From Bifidobacterium apri (lineage in GTDB: Bacteria > Actinomycetota > Actinomycetes > Actinomycetales > Bifidobacteriaceae): a stretch of DNA of 64,000 bases. Below, piece after piece: positions 48,926-58,993 of this stretch. The stretch is taken from contig NZ_WBSO01000012.1 of NCBI RefSeq assembly GCF_009299485.1, positions 25,507-89,506 on the forward strand, written 5' to 3'. Position 1 is the stretch's first letter. Each line of letters opens with the position of its first letter. Made by a program: the position numbers and the translations under genes. The notes beneath the pieces were generated by a model. That model had not been told where the DNA came from. It was given only the letters and a program-made list of their open reading frames with translations, and made no database searches.

Positions 48926-51900
48926 ATGACCAAGCAGGGAGAACATGCCATGACCGACAAGAGCGTGCGCAAGCCGTTGCGCGTCGGTCTCGACATCGGA
49001 TCGACCACAGTCAAAGCGGTGGTGCTCGACCAAAGCGACACGCTTGACGGTGTGCTGTTCTCCGACTACCGCCGGCATCACGCGAATGTGCGAGCCACCG
49101 TCGCCGGTCTGCTCGAAGACATCCGGACGAGACTTGACGAGCTCGGTCGGGGCGACGAACCGATTCGCTTGGCGATCACCGGTTCTGGCGGCCTGACGCT
49201 TGCCGACAACATGCATGTGCCGTTCATCCAGGAGGTCATCGCCGAAACCCGTGCGATCGACCAGGAGATCCCGCAGGCCGATGTCATCATCGAGCTCGGC
49301 GGCGAGGACGCGAAAATCACCTATCTCAAGCCGACTCCGGAGCAGCGGATGAACGGTTCGTGCGCAGGCGGCACCGGCGCGTTCATCGACCAGATGGCGA
49401 CCCTGCTGGACACGGACGCGGCTGGTCTCAACGAGATGGCCAAGCACTACCAGACCTTGTACCCGATCGCTTCACGCTGTGGCGTGTTCGCGAAATCCGA
49501 TTTGCAGCCGCTGATCAACGACGGCGCGGCGAAACCCGATTTGGCCGCCTCGATTTTCACCGCGGTCGCCACGCAGACCATCGCCGGTCTCGCTTCCGGC
49601 AGACCGATCCACGGCAATGTCGTCTTCCTCGGCGGACCGCTGTTCTTCATGTCCGAGCTGCGCGAAGCCTTCCACCGCGCCCTCGACGGCAAAGTCGACC
49701 AGTTCATCACCCCGTCCGACGCCCACCTGTATGTCGCGTTCGGCGCCGCGCTCATCGCCGGTGACGACAATGACGATGAGGATACCGGCACCGCCACCAT
49801 CGCCGAACCGCGAACCTGCGCGCAGATCCTCGACGATCTCGAACGGCTGAAGAACCTGCCGAGCAATACGAAGACCATGCCGCCGCTGTTCCCCACCGAG
49901 GCGGATCGTGAGGCGTTCAACGCCCGCCACCATCGTGAACACGTGCATGTGGGGACCCTGGAAGGTGCCAAAGGGCCGCACTTCCTCGGTATCGACGCCG
50001 GCTCGACCACCATCAAGGCGACTCTGGTCAACGACGACCGTGAAATCGTATGGTCATCCTACGCCACCAACGAAGGCAGCCCGTTGACCGCGGCCGTCAA
50101 TATCGTCAAACGCATCCAAGCGCAACTGCCTGCGGATGCGTGGATCGCGCGCTCCTGCGCGACCGGATACGGCGAAGGCCTGATCTCCACCGGCCTGCAC
50201 CTGGATGAAGGCGTCGTCGAAACGATGGCGCATTATCGCGGGGCGGAAATGGTCAGCCCCGGCGTCACCGCAGTCATCGACATCGGCGGCCAAGACATGA
50301 AATACCTTGCCATCAACGACGGGGTCATCGATTCGATCGCCGTCAATGAGGCGTGCTCTTCCGGCTGCGGTTCCTTCCTGCAGACCTTCGCCCAGTCCAT
50401 GGGGCTGAGCATCGAGGAATTCACGCAAAAAGCCCTGAATTCCACGCATCCGGTGGATTTGGGCTCGCGTTGCACGGTATTCATGAACTCCTCCGTCAAG
50501 CAGGCGCAGAAAGAAGGCGCCTCCATCGAGGACATCGCCGCCGGCCTGTGCTATTCGGTCGTGCGCAACGCGTTGTATAAGGTCATCAAACTGCGTGACG
50601 CCGACGCGCTCGGCGACACGGTCGTCGTCCAGGGCGGCACCTTCCTCAACGACGCCGTGTTGCGCGCCTTCGAACTGCTTACCAAGCGCGAAGTCACCCG
50701 ACCGAACATCGCCGGCCTGATGGGCGCGTACGGCGCCGCCCTGACCGCCCGCATGCACTATGTCGACGCGGCCGATGACGATCCTTCCGCCGCGCACACC
50801 CGTTCCAGCATCCTCACCGGCGACGCCCTCGACAACCTGTCGATGACCACGTCCCGCGACGTGTGCAAACTGTGCCAGAACCACTGCAAGCTCACCATCA
50901 CGACCTTCCAGGACGGTTCGCGCTATGTGACCGGCAACCGGTGCGAACGCGGCGGCGATGCGAAAAAGCAGCGCTCCGACCGCCCCAACCTGTACGACTA
51001 CAAGTACAAGCGTTGCTTCGCCTACCGGCGTCTGACCGACAAGAAGGCGACCCGCGGAGAAATCGGCATCCCGCGCGTGCTCAACATGTACGAGAACTAC
51101 CCGTTCTGGTTCACCCTGCTGACCAATCTCGGCTTCAAGGTCATCATCTCCGGGCGTTCCAACCACGAGCTGTTTGAAACCGGCATCGAATCCATCGCCT
51201 CTGAGAACATCTGCTACCCGGCCAAACTCGTGCACGGTCATATCAAATGGCTGCTCAACAAGGGTGTCAAGACGATCTTCTACCCGTGCGTGAGCTACGA
51301 GGAGAACCTCGTACCCAACACCGACAACCACTACAACTGCCCGGTCGTGGCGAACTACCCGGTCGTCATCGGCGCGAATATGCCCGAACTGCGCGAACCC
51401 GGCATCCGCTACATGCGCCCCTACTTCAACTTGGCCAACCATGAGCTCATGGCCAAGCGCATCGTCGAAGAATTCGCGTGGGCGAACGTGACGATGGAGG
51501 AGGCGCAGCAAGCGGTCAAGGCGGCGTACGCAGAAGACAAGCTGTTCAAGCATGATGTCCAGCAGGAGGGCCTGCGTGCGCTCGCCTACATGAAAGAGCA
51601 CAACTGCCACGGCATCGTGCTTGCCGGACGTCCCTACCACATCGACCCGGAAGTCAACCATGGCATTCCCGAAACCATCTGCTCGCTTGGCATGGTCGTT
51701 CTGTCCGAGGATTCCATCTGCGAACTGCAGCCGGGTGAAGACCTGCATCTGAGCGAATACCTGAGCGCCGGCGAGAAGGACCCGCGCGCGAAGGACGCCG
51801 CAGGATTCCGTGAGGTCGGCGACCGCAAAGTCACCCGCATGCCCCTGCGCGTGCAGAACCAGTGGGCGTACCATGCCCGCCTGTACTCGGCGGCACGCTT

Positions 51901-53728
51901 CGTATCCTCCTACCCGGGGCTTGAACTCGTGCAGCTCAACTCCTTCGGATGCGGGCTTGACGCCATCACCACCGACCAGGTCAGCGAAATCCTCGCCGAC
52001 AAAGCCGACGTGTACACCGTGCTCAAAATCGACGAAGTCAGCAATCTCGGCGCCGCGAAGATCCGTCTGCGCTCGCTCAAAGCCGCCGTCGAGGAGCGTG
52101 AACGGAACGCCAAACGCCACAGTGACGACCACGATGCCGGATTCCGCCACACCGGCGGCCCCGCGCCAACTCCGGGACGCCAGGCGATGCTCGACGCCGT
52201 GATGGCGGGCAACCCCAAGCTCACCGAAGCGGTCAAGCAGGCGTCACGCCGCGCGGCAGCTCCGGCGGCATCCCAGCAGGATGCCACGAAGACCGGCGCG
52301 ACAAGCATGAAACGCCCCGCATCCGCACGCAATGAAGCCACCATGACCCGCTACGCGCACAAGGTCCGCTTCGAGAAATCCATGCGTGACTACACTATCG
52401 TCTGCCCGCAGATGAGCCCGGTGCACTTCTCGCTGGTCGAATCCGTCATCCGCTCCGGAGGATACAAGTTCGACGTGCTCAAACACGCCAGCAACGAGGA
52501 TGTCGAAACCGGCCTCAAATACGTCAACAACGATGCCTGCTATCCTGCGATCATGGTTGTCGGCCAGCTGGTGGACGCCATCATCCAAGGCAAATACGAT
52601 CCGGACCATGTGGCGCTCGCCATTTCCCAGACCGGCGGCATGTGCCGAGCCACGAACTATTACGGCTTGATCCGCAAGGCGTTGATCGACGCCGGATACC
52701 CGCAGATTCCGGTTATCGCGCTGAGTTTCCAAGGGTTGGAAAGCAATCCTGGATTCAAAGCCACGCCGGCGATGCTGGAACGTGCCGGCAAGGCGCTCGT
52801 CTACGGTGATCTGCTGATGAAATGCCTGTACCGCGTCCGCCCGTACGAGGCGGAGCCGGGCAGCGCGAACGCCCTGTACGAGCAGTGGGACACCATTCTG
52901 AGCGAAACCATCGAGCACCATGGGTATTCCAAGACCGCCAAGCGTGTGTACGGCAAGGGGTACTGGCTGTACCCGCAGCTGTTGAAGAAGATCGTGCGCA
53001 CCTTCGACGAGCTGCCGCTCAAGGATATCCCGCGCAAGCCGCGTGTCGGCGTTGTCGGCGAGATTCTTGTCAAGTATCATCCGGATGCCAACAACCATGT
53101 CGTCGACCAGATTGAGGCGCAAGGCTGCGAAGCCGTGGTGCCGGGCATCGTCGAGTTCATGACCCAGCACCCCTACACCGACAAGTGGAATGAGGACCAT
53201 CTGGGCACCGGCGGCAGCCAGACCATGGACGCGATCATGCGCTGGGCGCTCAACCGCGGGCTCAACCCGGTGCGTCGCGCCATCGCCACCGCGCACGGCA
53301 AGTTCAGCCAGGACGAACGCATGGAGCAGCTGGTGAAAACCGCTGATGAAGTCACGTCCGTCGGCGTGCAGGCCGGCGAAGGCTGGCTGCTGACCGCCGA
53401 GATCATCGAGCTGATCGAGTCTGGGTGCCCGAACATCGTGTGCGCGCAGCCCTTTGCGTGCCTGCCGAACCACGTGACCGGGCGAGGCATGTTCGGCAAG
53501 ATCCGCCGCCTGTATCCGCAGGCCAACATCGTGTCGATCGATTACGATCCGGGCGCCTCGGAGGCGAACCAGCTCAACCGTTTGAAGCTGATGATCGCCG
53601 CCGCCAAGAAGAATCACAAGGCGCATCTCGATGAGCCGATGCACGGCCGGGCAAGCGGGCGTGCCGGCGAGAGCGGGACGACCGCGCCGTCGCCGGACGC
53701 GCCGGCGCCGCTGTCTACGGCAGATTGA
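48926..53728 (+). CDS. giant acyl-CoA dehydratase activase-related protein
   Basis: 1600-aa fusion. Residues ~15-285: first ASKHA ATPase (VGLDIGSTTVKAVVLD, IIELGGEDAK, GSCAGGTGAFID). Residues ~350-610: second ATPase (FLGIDAGSTTIKA, VIDIGGQDMKYL, NEACSSGCGSFL with the cluster-type cysteines). Residues ~645-1010: cysteine-containing domain opening with CKLCQNHCKL and NRCERGG (DUF2229-like). Residues ~1155-1520: a domain resembling the 2-hydroxyacyl-CoA dehydratase subunit (VCPQMSPVHFSL, GGMCRATNYYGL). The family is widespread in anaerobes, where single-domain activases drive ATP-dependent electron transfer to dehydratases; the reaction of this large form is not known. Two starts are possible (48926 or 48950). 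The C-terminus is a disordered Ala/Gly/Pro tail. Confidence 0.88.
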   Translation: MTKQGEHAMTDKSVRKPLRVGLDIGSTTVKAVVLDQSDTLDGVLFSDYRRHHANVRATVAGLLEDIRTRLDELGRGDEPIRLAITGSGGLTLADNMHVPFIQEVIAETRAIDQEIPQADVIIELGGEDAKITYLKPTPEQRMNGSCAGGTGAFIDQMATLLDTDAAGLNEMAKHYQTLYPIASRCGVFAKSDLQPLINDGAAKPDLAASIFTAVATQTIAGLASGRPIHGNVVFLGGPLFFMSELREAFHRALDGKVDQFITPSDAHLYVAFGAALIAGDDNDDEDTGTATIAEPRTCAQILDDLERLKNLPSNTKTMPPLFPTEADREAFNARHHREHVHVGTLEGAKGPHFLGIDAGSTTIKATLVNDDREIVWSSYATNEGSPLTAAVNIVKRIQAQLPADAWIARSCATGYGEGLISTGLHLDEGVVETMAHYRGAEMVSPGVTAVIDIGGQDMKYLAINDGVIDSIAVNEACSSGCGSFLQTFAQSMGLSIEEFTQKALNSTHPVDLGSRCTVFMNSSVKQAQKEGASIEDIAAGLCYSVVRNALYKVIKLRDADALGDTVVVQGGTFLNDAVLRAFELLTKREVTRPNIAGLMGAYGAALTARMHYVDAADDDPSAAHTRSSILTGDALDNLSMTTSRDVCKLCQNHCKLTITTFQDGSRYVTGNRCERGGDAKKQRSDRPNLYDYKYKRCFAYRRLTDKKATRGEIGIPRVLNMYENYPFWFTLLTNLGFKVIISGRSNHELFETGIESIASENICYPAKLVHGHIKWLLNKGVKTIFYPCVSYEENLVPNTDNHYNCPVVANYPVVIGANMPELREPGIRYMRPYFNLANHELMAKRIVEEFAWANVTMEEAQQAVKAAYAEDKLFKHDVQQEGLRALAYMKEHNCHGIVLAGRPYHIDPEVNHGIPETICSLGMVVLSEDSICELQPGEDLHLSEYLSAGEKDPRAKDAAGFREVGDRKVTRMPLRVQNQWAYHARLYSAARFVSSYPGLELVQLNSFGCGLDAITTDQVSEILADKADVYTVLKIDEVSNLGAAKIRLRSLKAAVEERERNAKRHSDDHDAGFRHTGGPAPTPGRQAMLDAVMAGNPKLTEAVKQASRRAAAPAASQQDATKTGATSMKRPASARNEATMTRYAHKVRFEKSMRDYTIVCPQMSPVHFSLVESVIRSGGYKFDVLKHASNEDVETGLKYVNNDACYPAIMVVGQLVDAIIQGKYDPDHVALAISQTGGMCRATNYYGLIRKALIDAGYPQIPVIALSFQGLESNPGFKATPAMLERAGKALVYGDLLMKCLYRVRPYEAEPGSANALYEQWDTILSETIEHHGYSKTAKRVYGKGYWLYPQLLKKIVRTFDELPLKDIPRKPRVGVVGEILVKYHPDANNHVVDQIEAQGCEAVVPGIVEFMTQHPYTDKWNEDHLGTGGSQTMDAIMRWALNRGLNPVRRAIATAHGKFSQDERMEQLVKTADEVTSVGVQAGEGWLLTAEIIELIESGCPNIVCAQPFACLPNHVTGRGMFGKIRRLYPQANIVSIDYDPGASEANQLNRLKLMIAAAKKNHKAHLDEPMHGRASGRAGESGTTAPSPDAPAPLSTAD

Positions 53729-53734
53729 ATGATT

Positions 53735-53764
53735 CTGGCGTCGGCCGATAGGTGCCGGCGCCAG
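53735..53764 (+). terminator. terminator of the giant activase gene
   Basis: 11-bp stem CTGGCGTCGGC (53735-53745) with GCCGGCGCCAG (53754-53764), one T-G wobble, 8-nt loop, 6 bp after the stop. Confidence 0.75.
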
Positions 53765-54109
53765 GCATACGCGGTACGCCCGGCGCGTGGGGGAGTGCGC
53801 TCCACATCGCTGCTCCGCATCGTTACCTCGCGCCTCGCCTCGCCGCGGCACGCGGTTCCCGCCAGCATTGCCACGTCGCGGATTGTCTGTGGTCGCTGTC
53901 CTCGGCACGGTTCGCTGTCCGCTCGTTCCGTCGGCGGCAATGACTGAACGAACTGAACGCGTGACTTGCCGCAAGCGGAATCGAATCAAGCGGCATCACA
54001 TCAGGCGGCATCAGACCAGGCGAAGAACTACAAGGCGCTATCAGTTTTTCGTAGAGCTGAGGGCGCGGCAATCCGCGCGTGGCGGTCCCATATCGTTTAC
54101 GATGGCAGC
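53765..54109. other. intergenic region before gshA-like gene
   Basis: 345 bp with no supported gene; frames here have no ribosome site and no recognisable product. GCATCA-type words recur around 53985-54020. A TACGAT at 54098-54103 could be a -10 placing transcription start next to the ATG at 54110. Confidence 0.4.
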
Positions 54110-55381
54110 ATGAGCACACCACGCATCAGCTACGCGCATATGAATGCCACCGTCAATCCCAAGCATGTCGACAGCCTGGTTCGTTTCTTCGAAAGCGGCG
54201 CCAAACCGGAACGGCAGGATGGGTACGGTGTGGAAATCGAGCATCTGCCCGTTCGCAACGGCACCGACCAGGCGGTCAACTATTACGAGCCGAACGGGAT
54301 CGAGGTCCTGCTCAATCGCTTGCGCCCCTATTACGATGCCGACAAAGAGTATTGGGAGAACGGCCATCTGGTAGGTCTCGCCCGTAAAGGAATCTCCATC
54401 TCCCTGGAACCGGGCGCCCAAGTCGAATGCTCGATTGGTGTGCTGCACAGCCCGCAGGAACTGGCCGTCGAATACGGTCGCTTCCGCAAGGAAATCAATC
54501 CGATTCTCGACGCGCTGGACTTCCGCCTAATCAACTACGGCTACCAGCCGAACACCAGCTATGCCGACATTCCGGTCAACCCCAAGAGCCGGTACGAGGC
54601 GATGACCGATTATCTGGGGCGTGTCGGACAGTATGGCCTGTGCATGATGCGCGGTTCGGCGTCCACACAGGTGAGCATCGACTATCAAAATGAGCAGGAC
54701 GCCATCCGCAAGCTGCGCGTGGGGACGGCGATCGGCCCGATTCTCGCGTGGTTCTTCCGCAACACTCCGTATTTCGAGGGCACCGAGAACCCGTTCCCGC
54801 TGCTGCGCCAGCGTATGTGGGATTTCCTTGACTGCCAGCGCACGAACCTGATCCCCGGGTTGTACGATGACCGGTTCGGCTGGGAGGATTATGCGGTGGA
54901 CGTGTTGAGCACCCCGATGATGTTCGCCGACCTGACGCACACCCCCGAGGCTGAAGGGCTGCCTGACGCCCAGAAGCATCGCGCCGCGTTCCGCGACAAC
55001 GCCGAAGAGATCTACCCGGATCGCGAGCTCAACGCGTATGAGGTCAATCATGTGCTGTCCACGCATTTCAACGATGTTCGCCTGAAGAATTTCATCGAAT
55101 TGCGGCATTGGGATTCCCTGCCGATCGAACGCGCCCAACGGCTGACGGAAATCATCGGTTCCCTGTTCTACGACGACGGGAACCTCGGCCGTCTGACATC
55201 GTATTTCGATGGTCTGAGCGATCTTGACGTGCTGGAAGCGAAGGCGAACGTGCAGGCGCATGGCAGTGAGGCGACGCCGTATGGGCAGCCGCTTGACTTC
55301 TGGCAGGAGTTCCTCGGATTGGAGGGGCTGCTTGCCGACGTACCGGGGGACCCCGCCCACCCTGACGTGTTCCAGGCCTGA
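54110..55381 (+). CDS. glutamate-cysteine ligase (GCS2-type)
   Basis: 423-aa ATP-dependent ligase of the plant/actinobacterial GCS2 family, forming gamma-glutamylcysteine. Seen: GVEIEHLPV, SLEPGAQVECSIG, ASTQVSIDYQ and FIELRHWDSLP, the family's nucleotide, metal and substrate-binding stretches. ATG 54110 lacks a clear ribosome site. No glutathione synthetase gene is nearby, so the product could be gamma-glutamylcysteine itself or another gamma-glutamyl compound. Confidence 0.88.
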   Translation: MSTPRISYAHMNATVNPKHVDSLVRFFESGAKPERQDGYGVEIEHLPVRNGTDQAVNYYEPNGIEVLLNRLRPYYDADKEYWENGHLVGLARKGISISLEPGAQVECSIGVLHSPQELAVEYGRFRKEINPILDALDFRLINYGYQPNTSYADIPVNPKSRYEAMTDYLGRVGQYGLCMMRGSASTQVSIDYQNEQDAIRKLRVGTAIGPILAWFFRNTPYFEGTENPFPLLRQRMWDFLDCQRTNLIPGLYDDRFGWEDYAVDVLSTPMMFADLTHTPEAEGLPDAQKHRAAFRDNAEEIYPDRELNAYEVNHVLSTHFNDVRLKNFIELRHWDSLPIERAQRLTEIIGSLFYDDGNLGRLTSYFDGLSDLDVLEAKANVQAHGSEATPYGQPLDFWQEFLGLEGLLADVPGDPAHPDVFQA

Positions 55382-55412
55382 AAGCGGCGCTCGGGTTTTC
55401 CGTTCGCGCCGA

Positions 55413-55418
55413 TACACT
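55413..55418 (+). promoter_or_regulatory. possible -10 for a leaderless tetR transcript
   Basis: TACACT ends 7 nt before the ATG at 55426, and there is no Shine-Dalgarno in between, the layout of leaderless actinobacterial mRNAs. No good -35 is seen. Confidence 0.4.
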
Positions 55419-55425
55419 CGGGCGT

Positions 55426-56055
55426 ATGGAAACTCAGCGAAGCAAGCGGATCCGCAAACCACCCCAGGAACGTCGATGCGAGGTGCTGAACGCTGCGGTC
55501 GAGCTCATCAGCGAACGTGGGTTCAACGGCATGTCCGTACAGGATGTCGCTGACCGGGTCGGCATTTCCAAGCAGGGCGTGCTGCGGTATGTCGGCAGCA
55601 AGGACAATATGCTGGCGATGGTGTATCACGAATACTACAATGCGATCGGCAGTCCCGAGGAGTTCCGCGTCTCCGGACTGCCGGGCAGCGGACCGGGCGC
55701 GATGCTGTTCCCTGCGTATCTGCGATTCCTGGTGCAGTGCAATGCGCAGCGGCGTATGCTGGTGCAGCTGTTTTCCATGCTTCAGGTCGAATCATTCAAT
55801 CCACGGCATCCGCTGCATGAGGAGTTCGCCCGTCGGCCGGAAGCGATATGGCAGTATTACAGCGGATTCACATGGGATATTCCGCAGTGGGTGGGGCAGT
55901 GGGAAGATATGCGCCCGCTGGTCCGCCGCGCGATGGAGATCATGGACGGCGTGCAGTTGCGTTGGCTGCGCGAACCGGCGATTGACTTGTGTGAGGAATG
56001 GGCGGCGATGGAGGATGTGCTGTTTCCGCTGCCGCTGTGGGAGGGGTACCGCTGA
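55426..56055 (+). CDS. TetR/AcrR-family regulator
   Basis: 209-aa repressor-type protein. The N-terminal helix-turn-helix spans residues ~15-62 (ISERGFNGMSVQDVADRVG, SKQGVLRYVGSK); the C-terminal ligand-binding half has many aromatics. It is convergent with a GH3 glycosidase, whose upstream region has a palindrome, so it may regulate that gene; unproven. Confidence 0.88.
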   Translation: METQRSKRIRKPPQERRCEVLNAAVELISERGFNGMSVQDVADRVGISKQGVLRYVGSKDNMLAMVYHEYYNAIGSPEEFRVSGLPGSGPGAMLFPAYLRFLVQCNAQRRMLVQLFSMLQVESFNPRHPLHEEFARRPEAIWQYYSGFTWDIPQWVGQWEDMRPLVRRAMEIMDGVQLRWLREPAIDLCEEWAAMEDVLFPLPLWEGYR

Positions 56056-56164
56056 ACCGTCGTGGGTTCGGCGGTACCGAACTCCGTATATGGTTGGTGT
56101 GCAAACGCGCGATTGTTGTCGCTCGTTGTCGCTATATGGCCGTTGTCACCTAGAGGGATGCCAT

Positions 56165-58486
56165 CTATGCGACGGTGAACGTGGCGCGTTTGAGGTCCGT
56201 GCGGCGGCTCGAATGGCCGATCAGCACCTCGAACTCGCCGGGCTCTACGAATCTGTGGGCGTCCTGGTCGACGATGGTGCAGTCGGCCACCGGAATGTCG
56301 AAGGCCACGGTCGTGGTTTCGCCCGGTTTGAGGTGCACGCGCCGGAACGCTTTGAGTTCGCGGTCGGTCCAGCTGTATGAGGTGACGATGTCGCCGATAT
56401 ACAGCTGAACAACTTCGGTGCCTGCCCGGTCGCCGGTATTGGTCAGCGTGATTTCGGCGTGTACGGTGTCATCCACGGTGAACGTTCCGCAGGCCGGGGT
56501 GTTGGTGATGGCTGGCTCGCCGTAGTCGAAGGTGGTGTAGCTCAGTCCTTCACCGAACGCGAATGCCGGGTCCTGTGTGAGATCGGCGTAGCGGTTGCCG
56601 TGTTGGCCGCGAATCTGGTTGTAATACACCGGCAGCTGCCCGGCGTGACGCGGGAAGGTGATGGGAAGCCTGCCGCTGGGATCGGTGAGGCCGAGGATGA
56701 TTTCGGCGATCGCCTGCCCGCCTTTCATTCCCGGGTTGGGCGCCCACAGGAACGCGCTGACGCCGTCTGCTGTGGATTCGTCCACGATCACGCCGTTGCC
56801 GCCGATCACGCATGCGGGCATGACTTGCGGTTTGGAGCTCATCAGCACGACGACCAGCGGTGTGCCGGTCTCGCGTGCCACATTGCTGAGCGCTTCGAGC
56901 ATGGCGTTCTGGCCGCCGAGCAGTTCCAAGGTTGCGGTCGAGCAGGTTTCCCCGACCAGTTGCACGACGTCGCCGACGACGGCGACGATGAGATCGCTCT
57001 GGCGGGCGTTGTCCACGGCCTCGTCGAGCAGGTGCTGGTCGACGGGGGCGCTGACGGCGAGTTTCGGGCGCGGCTGGCCGTCGGGGAAGTATGCACCTTC
57101 CGGGTCATCGACCAGGTCGATGATGTTCGCACCGCGGGAATAGGTGATGTCGCAGCCTTGCGGGGCGAGTTGTTTGAATCCGTCGAGGATTGTGGTGATC
57201 ATGCCGCGCGGCTGGCCGTCGGGCATCCAGGTGACTTGGCCGGAGTTGCCCGCCCAGTCGCCCAGCTGGTTCTGGGCGTCGTCGGCAAGCGGGCCGATGA
57301 CGGCGATGCGTTTGCCGGCGGCGGCGAACGGCAGCGCCCCGTTGTTGTTCAGCAGCACTGTGGATTCGCGGGCGATGCGCAGATTGAGGTTCTGGTGGGC
57401 GTCGCAGCCGACGACTTCCTTGATGCGCCGCTCATCGGGCAATCGGGGGTCTTCGAACAGGCCGAGACGGAACTTGAGCGCGAGGATGCGGCTCACTGCG
57501 GCGTCGATCAGTGACTCGTCCAGCAAACCGGCGTGCACGGCTTCGATGGCGCCGTCGTAGAACTGCGGCGTGGTCATGATCAGGTCGTTGCCGGCTTTGA
57601 CCGCGTCTGCGGCGGCATGCACATAATCGGCTTTGACTTTCTGCTCCCACACCGCGCGACCGACGTTGTCCCAGTCGGTGATCAGCGTGCCTTGGTAGTT
57701 CCAATCCCCGCGCAGCTTTTCGGAGAGCAGCCAGTGGTTGAACGTGACCGGTACGCCGTCGATGGATTCGTAGCCGAGCATGAAGGTGCCGCAGCCTTCT
57801 TTGGCGACCCGTTCGAACGGCGGCAGGAACCATGATTCGAGTTTGCGATGGGACAGGTCGGCTTCGGAAGCGTCACGGCCGCCTTGGGTTTCGCTGTAGC
57901 CGGCGAAATGCTTGGCGCATGCGAGGATGGCGTTGCGGGCGAGCGGCTCGCCGGCTTTGGCTCCGCCTTGGTAGCCCTTGATGATGGCGGAGGCCATGTC
58001 GCCGATCAGGGTCGGGTCTTCTCCGAAGGTTTCGTCCACACGGCCCCATCGGGTGTCTCGGGCGATGCACAGCACAGGGGAGAAGGTCCAGTGCACGCCG
58101 GTGGCGGAGACCTCTTCGGCGGTCGCGCGGCCGACTGCCTGCACTGCTGCGGGGTCCCAGCTGGCCGCCATGCCCAGTTGCGAGGGGAAGATGGTGGCTC
58201 CCGGCCAGAAGGAGTATCCGTGGATGCAATCGTCGCCGATGAGCAGCGGGATGCCGAGACGCGTTCTGGTGCTTACGGTTTCGACGGCACGCGGCAGGTC
58301 CGCAGGGCTGGTGTGCAGAATCGAGCCGACATGTTTGGCAACGATCAGATCGTCGAGGTCGCCGTTGCGGGCGTCGAGTTGCATCATCTGGCCGACCTTC
58401 TCTTCGAGGGTCATGCGTCCGAGCAGGTCGGCGATACGTTGCGGTGTCGGCAGTTCTGGGTTTCGGTAGGGAAGGTCGTCGGTCAT
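56165..58486 (-). CDS. GH3 beta-glycosidase
   Basis: 773-aa intracellular (no signal peptide) family 3 glycoside hydrolase, likely beta-glucosidase or beta-xylosidase on imported plant oligosaccharides. N-terminal barrel with GDDCIHGYSFW and the catalytic nucleophile in TLITDWDNVG (Asp near residue 270); second domain with LLNNNGALPFA; C-terminal fibronectin-III-like domain (TLTNTGDRAGTEVVQLYI). Substrate preference cannot be told from the sequence. No sugar transporter is adjacent. Start ATG 58486 has only a weak ribosome site. Confidence 0.92.
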   Translation of the reverse strand: MTDDLPYRNPELPTPQRIADLLGRMTLEEKVGQMMQLDARNGDLDDLIVAKHVGSILHTSPADLPRAVETVSTRTRLGIPLLIGDDCIHGYSFWPGATIFPSQLGMAASWDPAAVQAVGRATAEEVSATGVHWTFSPVLCIARDTRWGRVDETFGEDPTLIGDMASAIIKGYQGGAKAGEPLARNAILACAKHFAGYSETQGGRDASEADLSHRKLESWFLPPFERVAKEGCGTFMLGYESIDGVPVTFNHWLLSEKLRGDWNYQGTLITDWDNVGRAVWEQKVKADYVHAAADAVKAGNDLIMTTPQFYDGAIEAVHAGLLDESLIDAAVSRILALKFRLGLFEDPRLPDERRIKEVVGCDAHQNLNLRIARESTVLLNNNGALPFAAAGKRIAVIGPLADDAQNQLGDWAGNSGQVTWMPDGQPRGMITTILDGFKQLAPQGCDITYSRGANIIDLVDDPEGAYFPDGQPRPKLAVSAPVDQHLLDEAVDNARQSDLIVAVVGDVVQLVGETCSTATLELLGGQNAMLEALSNVARETGTPLVVVLMSSKPQVMPACVIGGNGVIVDESTADGVSAFLWAPNPGMKGGQAIAEIILGLTDPSGRLPITFPRHAGQLPVYYNQIRGQHGNRYADLTQDPAFAFGEGLSYTTFDYGEPAITNTPACGTFTVDDTVHAEITLTNTGDRAGTEVVQLYIGDIVTSYSWTDRELKAFRRVHLKPGETTTVAFDIPVADCTIVDQDAHRFVEPGEFEVLIGHSSRRTDLKRATFTVA

Positions 58487-58520
58487 GACGGTTCGCTTTC
58501 TTCATCGAGGCGGATTTAGT

Positions 58521-58532
58521 TACCAACTGGTA
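58521..58532 (-). promoter_or_regulatory. candidate operator of GH3 gene
   Basis: TACCA-AC-TGGTA inverted repeat 35 bp upstream of the GH3 start, inside an AT-rich patch (TTTAGTTACCA...TAGTTTAG) that probably includes the promoter. Candidates for binding are the TetR protein at 55426 or a LacI-type regulator outside the window. Confidence 0.5.
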
Positions 58533-58858
58533 GTTTAGTGGTTCGGTCATGATGTGACAAGCGGCGCGGGCGTGTTCGCGGGTCTTCTGGCCGTCGGGAA
58601 TCACGGGGGATTCGAAGACTGTGCCGTGTTTCCTTGGGATTGCTGCAAACGGACCGGTCCCGCCAGCGTGTCAAAGGGCGGGCGGAGGTGTCGTCGCCAG
58701 GCGGCGATGAGCCCTTGCGGGTGAGTTGGTGCTGTAATATGCCGCAGGGCAGGGTTGGTGGCGGTAACCGTGCGAACGGTACCAAGAGGTGCCATGTGCG
58801 AGTCGTTCGGCTGTGGGGAAGCCGCATGCCGACGATAAACCGGTTCGACACGCCGAAT

Positions 58859-58872
58859 GTTGCATATGCAAC
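58859..58872 (+). promoter_or_regulatory. 14-bp perfect palindrome upstream of marR
   Basis: GTTGCATATGCAAC is perfectly palindromic and is followed by a half-site-like GTTGTATGG. It lies 121 bp before the MarR start in the 507-bp divergent region between GH3 and the efflux operon. A likely operator for the MarR protein. Confidence 0.55.
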
Positions 58873-58993
58873 TGTTGTATGGAGCACCTATTACCATCAA
58901 CATTCGGAACGTCCGTGTCAATACATCACGGCAACCGCAAGCGTCCTGCATCACATCCATCATTCGGGCAGCCTCACAGGGGGAGGGAAGAAC

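Noticed and set aside
50054..52150. 698-codon minus-strand open frame
   Set aside because: It is antisense to the giant activase; the composition is typical of shadow frames.
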